From Unio delphinus (Eukaryota; Mollusca; Bivalvia; Unionida; Unionidae): DNA of 64,000 bases. Position 1 is the stretch's first letter; each line of letters opens with the position of its first letter. Shown here one piece after another: positions 14,778 through 26,937 of the stretch. Both the position numbers and the translations under genes were made by a program. Location of the stretch: assembly GCA_029339505.1 (NCBI GenBank), contig JAQISU010000036.1, positions 774,501 to 838,500 of the forward strand, read 5' to 3'. The notes beneath the pieces are model-generated. The model saw nothing but the letters and a program-made list of their open reading frames with translations. It did not search any database and had not been told where the DNA came from.

Positions 14778-17700
14778 CTGTCGAAATAGACAAATGAACG
14801 AAAGAAAATATAAAGTAGCAACATTTAAAAGAGCAGAATAAAGTGGTTTACGCATTGTGCAATCCTCTATTGTTCATTCATAAAATGCATATTAAATAGA
14901 CAAGTTATGTTACTGAGTACGACCTCACTTGATACTTGTCTCTTTTATTGCATGTGTCAAATTGTTTTTCATAAACTACCAATAAAGAGTGTGTCGAAAC
15001 GAACGCAGCGATACAATTTAATTGACGAGTAACACTGATCTCCTGGTTTACCTGTCATAATGTTTTAGTGTCAAAATTATCAACCTTTCTGCAATTAGGG
15101 GCAGACACCTTTTAAAAATATTTTTCAGTATCACAATCCATCAAAATTAACCATACGATTCAGGACAATAATCGGTGCAATATTATACGAAGTACAACCA
15201 AAACTGGGCTGATAGACTGAACATTCAATTAATATTGATAACATTCCGGAACATATATTAATGGTTTGAACGTACATCCGTCAAAATATACTTTTTATCT
15301 AATTTAATGTTAGTTGTTCTATGTATATTGAAGTTAGTGACATATGGTAACTTTCGCTGATCGTTAATCATTTCTGAAAGGTAGGTCAGAGTGGTTCAAG
15401 CTTTCTAAATAACCTTATTTATCGACATATGCATTGCATTCCAGTTTCGACGTAACAAAGTGTAATAGTATTAGAATTATAGTCAGGACATGATATATCC
15501 ATACAATTGTTACGCATTCTTAATTAATCCTTGATGGTCTCGAATTACTATCATTGAATCTGGTTATAAAGTTATTGGTTTTAGTCTTAAATATTGATGG
15601 GTAATACTATTTTGCAAACGGATCAATCCTGGTAATTTGATACGGGAAGCACATTTATACTACATTAGTGAAATTGCCTCAGAGTATATTTCATTAAAAC
15701 CCTGTTATGTTCTTACCACTACAAAGTAGATGAGTTCAATAACAATTAGCTGAATACAAGTTTATTCAAATAGTAAGTTAGTTTTAATGGAGGAAGTTTC
15801 TAGTAAGTTTCATTATTCCTGCGAGTCATGACGGGCCGAATAGAAATGTTAGACGGGTCAGAACGGACCCGAAGGACTTACTGTACCCTCCCCAGTCACG
15901 AGTTTTCAGTATTGTTACGTATATTTGATTGAAGTCATTTATTTTTATTGTTTCTTTGTCAGATTCAAATTTGACATTTTAAGTTTAAGATTCATTCATT
16001 GGGAGACATTTTTTTAGAAAGTGGGATGACATGTGCTCTTAAGAATAAACACTCATTTCGGACCTAGCTTCAGAGTTGTTAACAAGCTTTTAAAATGATT
16101 GGTTGATTGGTTGATTCCAATGACATTATAGAGCTTTGTTATAAACATCTTTCTATTGTTAGTTGGGTCATACGGTAACGTTAAATTAGTTCTAAAAGAT
16201 TCTAGAAGATCATGTGACCCCTTTCTTGTTTACGTAAAAGCAGATATATAAATTATGTATCGGAGCGAACTATTTAGTAGAACTTGGGCCCATATAACAT
16301 TAAGTTGTGTCTTTTTGAGTTATTTTAAATTACCTTGTATTGGAAATTATTTCAATTCGTTTGGATCAAGATGTTTATTTTGTTATTTATCTGGAAAGTA
16401 AGTGTACTCATTGAATTACCAAGAACTGATCTTCCATCTTGGATACTTCACTAAGAGTCGAACTTGGAAAGTTATTTGGACATTTTATTACCAGGACTTT
16501 TGCAATTTCTCTAGTGGATAATATTTTGAATTACTTTTGCATTAATTTTGGAATTGATTATTCAAACCATAAGTTTATTTTTCTTTTCTGGAAAATATTT
16601 GTGCTCAATCAATTGTTTATTAAGTTTTTACAAGCTTGTTATTCTCACTCTTTCTATGTTGCTGTTTATTCGAGCCTAAGCACGTAACAATATACCGACG
16701 CGTAGGTCGAGACCATTACGTTTTTGTGCATAGCGCATACTCATCTCAAGTTGTACTGACAATCTATGAACTATTATAGTAGTTAAACGGAGAAAGTGTA
16801 AATGGATTCCTTCTCAATTCAGGATATATGATATCAAATTACAATATCTTTAATTTATGCATAGTTATTGAAAGGAAAAGCCCAGGAAGAAAAGACAGTG
16901 AATCGAGTACACTGTACCATACAATGTCATCTGTTCTTACCTTTATATTAGAGGTTTAGGGTCTACCTAACGAGAAAATGAGCCATTGTAATGGACATAT
17001 TCCTGTCGTTTATAATCATAATTAACTCATTATGTGGTGAGGGGACACTAACCAAATAATATCTTTCTTTCTTCTTGTTTGTCTATGATTTTTCATGTAT
17101 TTTAATAATTTCGTTCATAATTGAACATTTGGAGATGAATACCTAAATATGGAGATAACGTTATACCGGTAAGATACAATAAACTGTCTGCTCTGTACTT
17201 GCACGGGAGAATGAAATCACATGCTTGGGAGACTGGAATGTTATCTTCATTCGTTTTACCGGCTGAGTCGAGCAAGCTGCAATTGGTGTAATAGAAAGAG
17301 GGCACGTCTAGTGACATTCGCATGAAAAAGTTTCATTGAAACTCTTTTTATATCGCGTCGTTTATTTCGCATGCTGGATTTTGCAATTACAAACTTCCTG
17401 GAATGTAATCATTGGTCAATTGTGCTGTTTAATAATATGATCATAGCCTTCATACCCAAAAGGGATTCGAATTATAACGGGAACTCTTCTTCCTGCTGCA
17501 TAAAGCAGCTTATGGTCTCGAGTGCATTACGCAGCGCCTCTCTATGTGTCAGTGGTGTGACAGTGATGTGACAGTATCGCGAACATTTTCATCTGTGGAG
17601 TTTAAAGCTCTTCCACAGATTAAACACGAGTCAATGCCCAAATCTCGTGAATGTCATCGCATGCCATAATAATGTCAGTGGAAGAGGAAAGCTATATTCT

Positions 17701-17987
17701 TTGTTAAAATTTGATATAATATTGCCACCATCACAAATTTATTAGTCTCTGGTGTATTAATATTCCTGTGAAATTTAGGCGCACACTGCATTTTTAAGGT
17801 GTATCAAAGATACTAGCTCAATTAATAATGTTCTATCATTTATGATAGAGACGAAACATATCAATCCACCTGTGAGGCCTTCTCAGGAGCTTGGTTCTGT
17901 TGAAATGTCAAACAAGTATTGGTTTTGATATAAACAAACCGTTGAGACTTATCGCGCGGGAGCGATTTTATCACCGCGATTCTTGCA
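14778..17987. repeat. Copy A non-coding segment, paralogous to 50.19-52.45 kb
   Basis: No coding region is recognised. Most of it aligns with the sequence right of 50184 (for example the ATTCAGGACAATAATCGGTG motif at 15161 and 50565, and the CGAACATTTTCATCTGTGG motif at 17580 and 52034). Copy A holds about 1 kb at 15178-16180 that the other copy lacks; the other copy resumes inside the LTR-like element. Short frames here (16439-16687, 17102-17323, 17371-17571) have no recognisable domains. Confidence 0.75.
15913..16689 (+). mobile_element. LTR-like dispersed element with TGTTACG/CGTAACA ends
   Basis: A 777-bp block starts TGTTACG and ends CGTAACA, a perfect 7-bp terminal inverted repeat typical of LTRs. 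Its 3' part recurs at 50585-51115 (same orientation, inherited with the segmental duplication) and inverted at 30294-30930. A more divergent relative seems to end at 32458. The inverted copy begins exactly at the same terminal motif, which supports that boundary. The 5-bp flanks (AGTAT, ATATA) do not match, so insertion as an LTR is not proven. No coding capacity is seen. Confidence 0.55.
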
Positions 17988-18040
17988 AGTGTGTGTGTGT
18001 GTGTGTGTGTCTGTGTGTATGTGTATGTGTGTGTGTGTGC
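17988..18040. repeat. (GT)n microsatellite
   Basis: An imperfect GT run with CT and AT interruptions. Its paralogue is at 52448-52484. Similarity between the two segmental copies ends just after it: here a decayed EGF exon follows, there unrelated sequence. Confidence 0.95.
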
Positions 18041-18049
18041 GGCGCAATA

Positions 18050-18150
18050 CTTCAATTGAACAGTTCTTTCCTAGGCAACCTGATGAACAATTTCAGGAGT
18101 AGTTCCCAATCGAATTTACAGAGATGCCACCATCCGCACACGGAGAATTT
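18050..18150 (-). pseudogene. Decayed EGF exon (left end of EGF array)
   Basis: The minus strand reads NSPCADGGISVNSIGNYS, then TGA, then NCSSG. Compared with intact copies, the third Cys is Ser, the fourth Cys codon (TGC or TGT) is TGA, and a 3-bp insertion lies near the former donor, which no longer has GT at the right place. The first few codons and the acceptor are gone. It cannot be spliced or translated as an EGF module. Confidence 0.8.
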
Positions 18151-18893
18151 GACTTTAGTGTGGATTTCGGTCCTTATGTTTGCAAGGTATAACTCATCAA
18201 GCATTATATATTAGATTTAAGGCTGAATCCAAACATTTGCTTGGTTACTTGGAATATGCCATTAATAAGGGTAATCATTATCCCTTCATAATGATTCAGA
18301 AACACATACCATGTGGGTTAATGTATATGAGGTTAAAACATATTCGACATTCACATTCTCTTTCAAACGTTTAATCATGCATTACAAGTAATAATAATAA
18401 AATCAACAAGGCATTTGAGGTCAAATCTGCCACTTGTACTGTTTCTGGATCAGACCCATCACTGTGCGTGTATATTGCACAATAATGGTTATTTGAACCT
18501 AAAATTGTGATCATCAGATGTGTTTCAATAGGTTCAAGTTCCTCGCGAGTGTTTCATTTCTTTTCCGTCCGCAGTGTTTTCTAAACATTTGTTGAAAATT
18601 ATTTTATATGACCATACTGGTTGTTATTTTGTCTATTCATTGGCTATTTCTTGAAAACAAATCGTCACAACAACAACGTCAATAAATATTAAAATCATTT
18701 GTTTTGGGTAGACATCGTTGTATTTAATCTATGGTAAGAAGTATAGGTAATATTTTGATTTCCATTGCAGTAAATTTAGAGATAGCAAGCAGATTTCGTC
18801 TCAAGAATGGCAACTAAATACACTCAAATCTTGATAAGCTATTTTGTATATATAAATGCTTTGATAGCTATCGTTAATATCTATACAGTTTAC

Positions 18894-19007
18894 CTTCAGA
18901 ACAGTTCTTTCCTCGCCATCCTGAAGAACAATTGCAGGAGTAGTTGCCAATGGAATTTACACAGATGCCACCATTCGCACATGGAGAATTTAAACATTCA
19001 TTGACAT
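18894..19007 (-). CDS. EGF exon (cbEGF type), intact
   Basis: Minus-strand 114-bp exon, phase 1 in and out, with acceptor TTACATTTCAG and donor G|GTAAACTG. It encodes one six-cysteine EGF module, VNECLNSPCANGGICVNS then IGNYSCNCSSGWRGKNCSEG. The D-V-N-E-C start (the Asp comes from the junction codon) and C-x-N-x4-Y-x-C fit the calcium-binding EGF consensus with a possible Asn hydroxylation site. It is the last intact EGF exon in the direction of transcription; next come a decayed EGF and the copy A propeller exons. Its function is probably to form part of a rod-like extracellular stalk (inference from the family). Confidence 0.8.
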
Positions 19008-19744
19008 CTGAAATGTAATTTTTCAAGAGTTTAAATTTTCAAACACAGTAGTATTCGTCATCTATCAAACACTTCGACCATACTACACAGTACCAGTTTA
19101 ATCAAGAGTTGCAAATAATCATTCCCCGGGTATAGCACGATGAGAATCCCACAGTATTCCGGTCGACATGGACTGCAAACGATGTAATAGTTCTATTATA
19201 TTCGACATTCGTTATCACTTTCAAACCTTTAATCATGAATTACAAGTATTAATAATAAAATCAACAAGGCATTTGAGGTAAAATCTGCCACTTGTACAGT
19301 TTCCTAATCAGACCCATCACTGTGCGTGTATATTGCGCAATAATTGTAATTTGAACCTAAATTTGTTATCGTCGAATGTGTTTCAATGAGTTCAAGTTCC
19401 TCGCGGGTGTTTCCTTCCTTTGCCGTACGCAATGCGATTTCTAAACATTTGTTGAAAATTGTTTTATATGACCATACTGGTTCTTATTTTGTTTAATCAT
19501 TGGCTATTTCTTTAAAACAAATCGTCACATATTAATTATTATAATCATTTGTTTTGGGTTGATATCGTTGTATTTAATCTTTGGTAAGAAGAATAGGTAA
19601 TATTTTGATTTCCATTGCAGTGAATTTTAGAGGTAACAAGCAGATTTCGTCTAAAGAATGGCAACTAAAGTCACTCAAATCTTGATACAATATTCTGTAT
19701 ATAAAAATGCTTCGATAGCTATCATTACTATCTATACAGTTTAC

Positions 19745-19858
19745 CTTCAGAACAGTTCTTTCCTCGCCAACCTGACGAACAATTACAGGAGTAGTTGCCA
19801 ATGGAATTTACACAGATGCCACCATTTGCACACGGAGAATTTAAACATTCATTGACAT
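19745..19858 (-). CDS. EGF exon (cbEGF type), intact
   Basis: Same 114-bp phase 1-1 exon with all six cysteines, CAG acceptor and GTAAACTG donor. The protein is essentially identical to the neighbouring copies (LNSPCANGGICVNS subtype). Near-identity of both exon and intron to the units either side points to recent tandem duplication or gene conversion. Confidence 0.8.
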
Positions 19859-20595
19859 CTGAAATGTAATTGTTCAAGAGTTTAAATTTTCAAACACAGT
19901 AGAATTAGTCATCTATCTTACACTTTGACCATACTACACAGTACCAGATTAATCGAGAGTTGCAAATAATCATTCCCTGGGTATAGCACGATGAGCATCC
20001 CACAGTATTCCGGTCGACATGGACTGCAAACGATGCAATAGTTCTATTATATTCGACATTCGTTATCACTTTCACACCTTTAATCATGAATTACAAGTAT
20101 TAATAATAAAATTAACAAGACTTTTGAGGTCAAATCTGCCACTTGTACAGTTTCCTTATCAGAACCAAAACTGTGCGTGTATATTTCGCAATAATTGTAA
20201 TTTGAACCTAAATTTGTTATCATCGGATGTGTTTCAATGAGTTTAAGTTCCTCTCGGGTGTTTCCTTCCTTTGCAGTACACAATATGATTTCTAAACATT
20301 TGTTGAAAATTGTTTTATATGACCATACTGGTTCTTATTTTGTTTAATCATTGGCTATTTCTTTAAAACAAATCGTCACATATTAATTATTATAATCATT
20401 TGTTTTGGGTTGATATCGTTGTATTTAATCTTTGGTAAGAAGAATAGGTAATATTTTGATTTCCATTGCAGTGAATTTTAGGGGTAACAAGTAGATTTCG
20501 TCTTAAGAATATCAACTAAAGACACTCAAATCTTGATACAATATTCTGTATATAAAAATGCTTTGATAGCTATCATTACTATCTATACAGTTTAC

Positions 20596-20709
20596 CTTCA
20601 GAACAGTTCTTTCCTCGCCAACCTGACGAACAATTACAGGAGTAGTTGCCAATGGAATTTACACAGATGCCACCATTTGCACACGGAGAATTTAAACATT
20701 CATTTACAT
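20596..20709 (-). CDS. EGF exon (cbEGF type), intact
   Basis: 114 bp, phase 1-1, six cysteines, LNSPCANGGICVNS subtype, consensus splice sites as in the neighbouring unit. A silent-type difference is visible at the start (GTAAAT in place of GTCAAT for Val-Asn). Spacing to the previous unit is 851 bp. Confidence 0.8.
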
Positions 20710-21456
20710 CTGAAATGTAATTTTTCAAGAGTTTAAATTTTCAAACACAGTAGTATTCGTCATCTATCTTACACTTTGACCATACTACACAGTACCAGAT
20801 TAATCGAGAGTTGCAACTAATCATTCCCTGGGTATAGCACGATGAGAATCCCACAGTATTCCGGTCGACATGGACTGCAAACGATGTAATAGTTCTATTA
20901 TATTCGACATTCGTTATCACTTTCAAACCTTTAATCATGAATTACAAGTATTAATAATAAAATCAACAAGGCATTTGAGGTAAAATCTGCCACTTGTACA
21001 GTTTCCTAATCAGACCCATCACTGTGCGTGTATATTGCGCAATAATTGTAATTTGAACCTAAATTTGTTATCGTCGAATGTGTTTCAATGAGTTCAAGTT
21101 CCTCGCGGGTGTTTCCTTCCTTTGCCGTACGCAATGCGATTTCTAAACATTTGTTGAAAATTGTTTTATATGACCATACTGGTTCTTATTTTGTTTAATC
21201 ATTGGCTATTTCTTGAAAACAAATCGTCACAGCAACAACATCATTAAATATGAAAATCATTTGTTTTGGGTTGATGTCGTTGTATTTAATCTTTTGTAAG
21301 AAGAATAGGTAATAGTTTGATCTACATTGCAGTGAATTTTAAAGGTAACAAGTAGATTTCGTGTTAATAATGTCAACTAAGGACACTCAATTCTTGATAA
21401 ACTAATCTTTATATAAAATTACTTTGATAACTGTGATCAATATTAATATAGTTTAC

Positions 21457-21570
21457 CTTCAGAACAGTTCTTTCCACGCCATCCTGATGAACAATTACAG
21501 GAGTAGTTGCCAATGGAATTTACACAGACGCCACCATTCGCACAAGGAAAAGTTAAACATTCATTGACAT
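21457..21570 (-). CDS. EGF exon (cbEGF type), intact, second subtype
   Basis: 114 bp, phase 1-1, six cysteines. It reads VNECLTFPCANGGVCVNS, so it is the LTFPC/GGVC subtype shared with 24033 and 29564. Acceptor CAG and donor GTAAAC are preserved. Confidence 0.78.
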
Positions 21571-22316
21571 CTGAAATGTAATTTTTCAAGAATTTAAATT
21601 TTCAAACACAGTAGTATTCGTCATCTATCTTACACTTTGACCATACTACATAGTACCAGATTAATTGAGAGTTGCTAATAATCATTCATTTGTATAGCAC
21701 GATGTGCATCCTCACAGTATTACGGTCGAAAAGGACTGCAACCGATGCAATACTTCTATTCTATTCGTCATTCGTTATCACTTTCACACGTTTAATCATG
21801 CATTACAAATATTAATAATACAATGGACAAGGCTTTTGAGGTCAAATCTGCTACTTGTACAGTTTCCTGATCAGAACCGTCACTGTGAGTGTATTTTATG
21901 CAATAATTGTAATTTGAACCTAAATTTGTTATCATCGGATGTATTTCAATGAGTTCAAGTTCCTCGCGGGTGTTCCTTCTTTTGCCGTACGCAATATGTT
22001 TTCTAAACTTTTGTTGAAAATTAATTTATATCACCATACTGGTAGTTATTTGGTCTATTCATTGGTTGTTTCTTTAAAACAAATCGTCACAACAACAATG
22101 TCATTAAATATTATAATCATTTGTTTTGCGTTGATATCGTTGTATTTAATCTTTGGTAAGAAGAATAGGTAATATTTTGATTTCCATTGCAGTGAATTTT
22201 AGAGGTAACAAGCAGATTTCGTCTTTAGAATGGCAACTAAAGACACTCAAATCTTGATACAATATTCTGTATATAACACTGCTTTGATAGCTATCATGAA
22301 TATCTAAACAGTTTAC

Positions 22317-22430
22317 CTTCAGAACAGTTCTTTCCTCGCCAACCTGACGAACAATTACAGGAGTAGTTGCCAATGGAATTTACACAGATGCCACCATTTG
22401 CGTACGGAGAATTTAAACATTCATTGACAT
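22317..22430 (-). CDS. EGF exon with second cysteine replaced by Tyr
   Basis: 114 bp, phase 1-1, open and with good splice sites. The second Cys codon TGT is TAC, giving NSPYANGGIC. In EGF folds the second Cys pairs with the fourth, so an unpaired cysteine would be expected. It may be an early stage of decay in the array or a tolerated variant. All other conserved residues match the intact copies. Confidence 0.75.
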
Positions 22431-23166
22431 CTGAAATGTAATTTTTCAAGAGTTTAAATTTTCAAACACAGTAATATTCGTCATCTATCTTACACTTTGA
22501 CATACTAAACAGTACCAGATTAATCGAGAGTTGCAACTAATCATTCCCTGGGTATAGCATTATGAGAATCCCACAGTATTCCGGTCGACATGGACTGCAA
22601 ACGATGTAATAGTTCTATTATATTCGACATTCGTTATCACTTTCACACCTTTAATCATGAATTACAAGTATTAATAATAAAATCAACAAGGCATTTGAGG
22701 TCAAATCTGCCACTTGTACAGTTTCCTAATCAGACCCATCACTGTGCGTGTATATTGCGCAATAATTGTAATTTGAACCTAAAATTGTTATCGTCGAATG
22801 TGTTTCAATGAGTTCAAGTTCCTCGCGGGTGTTTCCTTCCTTTGCCGAACGCAATGTGATTTCTAAACATTTGTTGAAAATTGTTTTATATGACCATACT
22901 GGTTCTTATTTTGTTTAATCATTGGCTTTTTCTTTAAAACAAATCGTCACATATTAATTATTATAATCATTTGTTTTGGGTTGATATCGTTGTATTTAAT
23001 CTTTGGTAAGAAGAATAGGTAGTATTTTGATTTCCATTGCAGTGAAGTTTAGAGGTAACAAGCAGATTTCGTCTTAAGAATGGCAACTAAAGAGACTCAA
23101 AGCTTGATACAATATTCTGTATATAACAATGCTTTGATAGCTATCATTAATATCTAAACAGTTTAC

Positions 23167-23280
23167 CTTCAGAACAGTTCTTTCCTCGCCAACCTGACGA
23201 ACAATTACAGGAGTAGTTGCCAATGGAATTTACACAGATGCCACCATTTGCACACGGAGAATTTAGACATTCATTTACAT
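23167..23280 (-). CDS. EGF exon (cbEGF type), intact
   Basis: 114 bp, phase 1-1, six cysteines, LNSPCANGGICVNS subtype, CAG acceptor and GTAAAC donor. The flanking intron is close to that of the 20.6 and 22.3 kb units. Confidence 0.8.
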
Positions 23281-24032
23281 CTGAAATGTAATTTTTCAAG
23301 AGTTTAAATTTTCAAACACAGTAGTATTCGTCATCTATCTTACACTTTGACCATACTACACAGTACCAGATTAATCGAGAGTTGCAAATAATCATTCCCT
23401 GGGTATAGCACAATGAGAATCCCACAGTATTCCGGTCGACATGGACTGCAAACGATGTAATAGTTCTGTTATATTCGACATTCGATATCACTTTCACACC
23501 TTTAATCATGAATTACAATTACAAGTATTAATAATAAAATCAACAAGGCATTTGAGGTCAAATCTGCCACTTGTACAGTTTCCTAATCAGACCCATCACT
23601 GTGCGTGTATATTGCGCAATAATTGTAATTTGAACCTAAATTTGTTATCATCGGATTATTTCAATGAGTTCAAGTTCCTCGCGGGTGTTTCCTTCCTTTG
23701 ACTTAGGCAATGTGATTTCTAAACATTTGTTGAAAATTGTTTTATATGATCATCCTGGTTCTTATTTTGTTTAATCATTGACTATTTTTTGAAAAAAAAT
23801 CGTCACAACAACAACATCATTAAATATTAAAATCATTTGTTTTGGGTTGATGTCGTTTTATTTAATCTTTTGTAAGAAGAATAGGTAATAGTTTGATCTA
23901 CATTGCAGTGAATTTTAGAGGTAACAAGTAGATTTAGTCTTAATAATGTCAACTAAGGACACTCAAATCTTGATAAACTAATCTTTATATAAAATTACTT
24001 TGAAAGCTTTCATCAATATTAATATAGTTTAC

Positions 24033-24146
24033 CTTCAGAACAGTTCTTTCCACGCCATCCTGATGAACAATTACAGGAGTAGTTGCCAATGGAATTTACA
24101 CAGACGCCACCATTCGCACACGGGAAAGTTAAACATTCATTGACAT
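24033..24146 (-). pseudogene. EGF exon copy with lost splice acceptor
   Basis: The coding part is fully open with six cysteines (LTFPCANGGVC subtype) and the donor GTAAAC is present. However, the acceptor reads ATATCAA in place of TTTCAG, so the AG is gone. Unless another AG is used the exon should be skipped. Being 114 bp and phase 1-1, skipping would leave the frame intact. Confidence 0.65.
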
Positions 24147-24894
24147 TTGATATGTAATTTTTCAAGAGTTTACATTTTCAAACACAGTAGTATTCGTCAT
24201 CTATCTTACACTTTGACCATACTACACAGTACCAGATTAATCGAGAGTTGCAAATAATCATTCATTGTGTATAGCACGATGTGCATCCTCACAGTATTAC
24301 GGTCGAAAAGGACTGCAAACGATGCAATACTTCTATTCTATTCGTCATTCGTTATCACTTTCACACGTTTAATCATGCATTACAAATATTAATAATAAAA
24401 TCAACAAGGCTTTTTAGGTCAAATCTGCCACTTGTACAGGTTCCTGATCAGAACCGTCATTTTGCGTGTATTTTACGCAATAATTGTAATTTGAACCTAC
24501 ATTTGTTATCATCGGATGTATTTCAATGAGTTCAAGTTCCTCGCGGGTGTTTCCTTCTTTTGCCGTACGCAATATTTTTTCTAAACTTTTGTTGAAAATT
24601 ATTTTATATGACCATACTGGTTGTTATTTGGTCTATTCATTGGCTGTTTCTTTAAAATAAATCGTCATAACAACAACGTCATTAAATATTATAATCATTT
24701 GTTTTGGGTTATGTTGTTTTATTTAATCTTTTGTAAGAAGAATAGGTAATAGTTTGATATCCAGTTCAGTGAATTTTTAGAGGTAACAAGCAGGTTTAGT
24801 CTTAAGAATGGCAACGAAAGTCACTGAAATCTTGATAAACTATTCTGTATATAAAATTACTTTGATAGCTATCATCAATATTTATACATTTTAT

Positions 24895-25008
24895 CTTCGG
24901 AAGAGTTCTTTCCTTGCCAAACTGATGAACAATTACAGGAGTAGTTGCCAATGGAATTTACACAGACGCCACCATTCGCACACGGAAAATTTAAACATTC
25001 ATTGACAT
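24895..25008 (-). pseudogene. EGF exon copy with both splice sites and a cysteine lost
   Basis: The frame is open, but the acceptor is TTTCAA (no AG), the donor is GATAAAA in place of GGTAAAC, the last Cys is Ser (GKNSSED) and the conserved Gly-Trp is Val-Trp. Three independent lesions show that it is no longer used as an exon. Confidence 0.8.
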
Positions 25009-26822
25009 TTGAAATGTAATTTTTCAAGAGTTTAAATTTTCATACACAGTAGTATTCGTCACCTATCATACACTTCAACCATACTACACAGTAGCAGATT
25101 AATCGAGATTTGCAAAATATCATTACCTGTGTATTGCACGATGTGCATCCTCATAGTATTCCGGGCGACAAGGAGTGCAAACGGTGTAATAGTTCTATTC
25201 TTATCAAATATATTTTGAAGACGTTTCTTCAAATAAGTATTATTTGATGACAGTAAAAGGATGTATTAACTGTTTCCAGGATTCAATTTAAATGGGTAGT
25301 GCGGAAAACAAAACACCATGGTTTCATCGAATATCCTGAATAATTCCTGATCGTTTCAAGCATCTTTAATTTGGATATTGGTTTCCATTTTGTTCATCAT
25401 TATATGGAAGCTTGGATTTGTGTCGATACTCCTCTGGAATTCATTCAAAGAACTCTCTTCTTTGGGATTTGTGATACATTTCTCAGTTGTCTTGAACATA
25501 GTTGGCGGTACCGTAAATAAAATTTTCAGGTTTACTTATTGTTCAAAGAATCAAATTTGCCTGTTGAATTTTATTTAACTGCCAGACGTTACTAGTGTTT
25601 TATACATTCCTAATATCATTGTAAGAAAGAATCGTTCAGGTCAATAATAGGGTCTATTAAAGTTACTTCTCAAAAACGTATTTCATTGTAAGTCGTCCTG
25701 ATAGTTGCTTGACTCGGTACCCTTGACGTTTGATCATATGCGTATATGTTATCACAGGAACCTCGAGTATTCAGTTATTTTCAACATTTTATATTTCTAG
25801 GTTCTTATGTAGAAACCATGAGCTTTTTTCCCAGAATATTGCTATCGCCTATCGAACACAGTTTATAAGCTTAATAAGAATCAACGGCAATTAAAGTAGA
25901 TAATACAACCATGCATGAATAATAGATCATTACCGTTGACAGATTTGTGACGTAAAAATAACAAATCGCCATAAGGTTGATAGGGTACGTACAAATGTAT
26001 ACCTATTTTAAATTGATTTCACATTATTAACAATGTTCTGAATTGTATTACAACCGTATGTAATCTTTGGAAAATACAAAAGAGGAAACTGGACTTTTGT
26101 TTAGCAAATACTTATTACATTGCAATGGTTAAGTTCTAAATAGTCAAACACAAGTTTCACACTGCATTCAGACTTTTATTTGCTCACGTGTATCGTGTTT
26201 GAATTAGAATAAATAATGTATCAGACTTACATAAACTCTTAGCAACATATTCATGAAATTAAAGATAATTGAAGAAACCGTCATCATCCGTTCCCAGTTT
26301 AATACGTTTGGTAATCAGCGATAGATGTTTGTTTTTTGAAGAATCATTGTTTAAAGTGACTTTGGTTATTCAGGTCAAGTTAGCACATTATTTGGTATTT
26401 CGTGTCCAACTATCACTGCCATTTTACATTGCGCGGATGTCAGATTAAAACTCACATCCTTTATCACCAGCAGTGATTCAAAAGTATCAGGCCTCTCAAC
26501 TAAAAGCGAGCTTTTTTTTAAAAGCGTTCTTGAAATAGCAGCACAGAGATTCATCGTTTGGTTCTTCGTCATCTTTAATCTGAACACATGTGTGAGCGGC
26601 GTCATTACATATTTGAATCGTTTGGAACAAATGAGAGCAATGTATCACTGGTGAAGAAGGGAGAAAATGATAATGTTTCTTTCCACTATACTTCAATTGA
26701 ATTGAGAGGAACAAAGGTATGCTTTGTCGTATTTTTAGTATTTCAAGATAAGCAAATTCTCGTTTCATACTGAATTGAAATATTGGGCTATATCAACATC
26801 AATAATATCCATAACAATTACT
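25009..26822. other. Intronic stretch without recognised gene
   Basis: 25060-25620 is a copy of 29735-30290 (shared GTTTCTTCAAATAA-like and ATTATATGGAAGCTTGG motifs), that is, the right end of the EGF-unit family. 25.62-26.82 kb has no recognised coding or repeat content. Short frames at 26375-26773 on both strands overlap each other and show no domain. Confidence 0.6.
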
Positions 26823-26937
26823 ACCATAACAGGTCTCCCATTACCAGCCTGTTGGACAGTTGCACGAGTAGTTACCATTAGAATTTGTACAGGTGACTCC
26901 ATGTTGACGCCGTAAAATTAAACATTCATTGAGATCG
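26823..26937 (-). pseudogene. Highly diverged, broken EGF exon
   Basis: The minus strand reads LNECLILRRQHGVTCTNSNG then NYSCNCPTGW then TAA. The second Cys is lost, a stop replaces the Arg codon after the conserved Gly-Trp, and neither splice site is recognisable (CCG in place of CAG). It keeps the H-G and NSNGNYSCNC pattern of the 31.4 kb copy, so it looks like an older branch of the family. Confidence 0.8.

Larger units (their letters stand above)
18151..25620 (-). repeat. Tandem array of ~850-bp exon-plus-intron units
   Basis: Eight successive units each hold a 114-bp EGF exon and similar flanking intron. Exon 3' ends lie at 18894, 19745, 20596, 21457, 22317, 23167, 24033 and 24895, spacings 851, 851, 861, 860, 850, 866 and 862. 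The intron keeps recognisable motifs in every unit (GTCAAATCTGCCACTTGTAC, TTTGTTTTGGGTTGATATCG). Two subtypes alternate: one with LNSPCANGGIC exons, the other with LTFPC or LNFPC plus GGVC exons. The units at 28.0-28.9 and 29.0-29.8 kb belong to the same family. Short frames inside the introns are not genes. Confidence 0.9.

Noticed and set aside
15913..16689. Solo LTR with target duplication
   Set aside because: The 7-bp terminal inverted repeat is good, but the 5-bp flanks AGTAT and ATATA do not match, so I list it only as LTR-like.
19574..24529. Plus-strand frames MDCKRCNSS... and MATKVTQIL... repeated through the EGF array
   Set aside because: They recur only because the 850-bp unit is duplicated. 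They lie in introns or antisense to EGF exons, vary in length, and have no domain.
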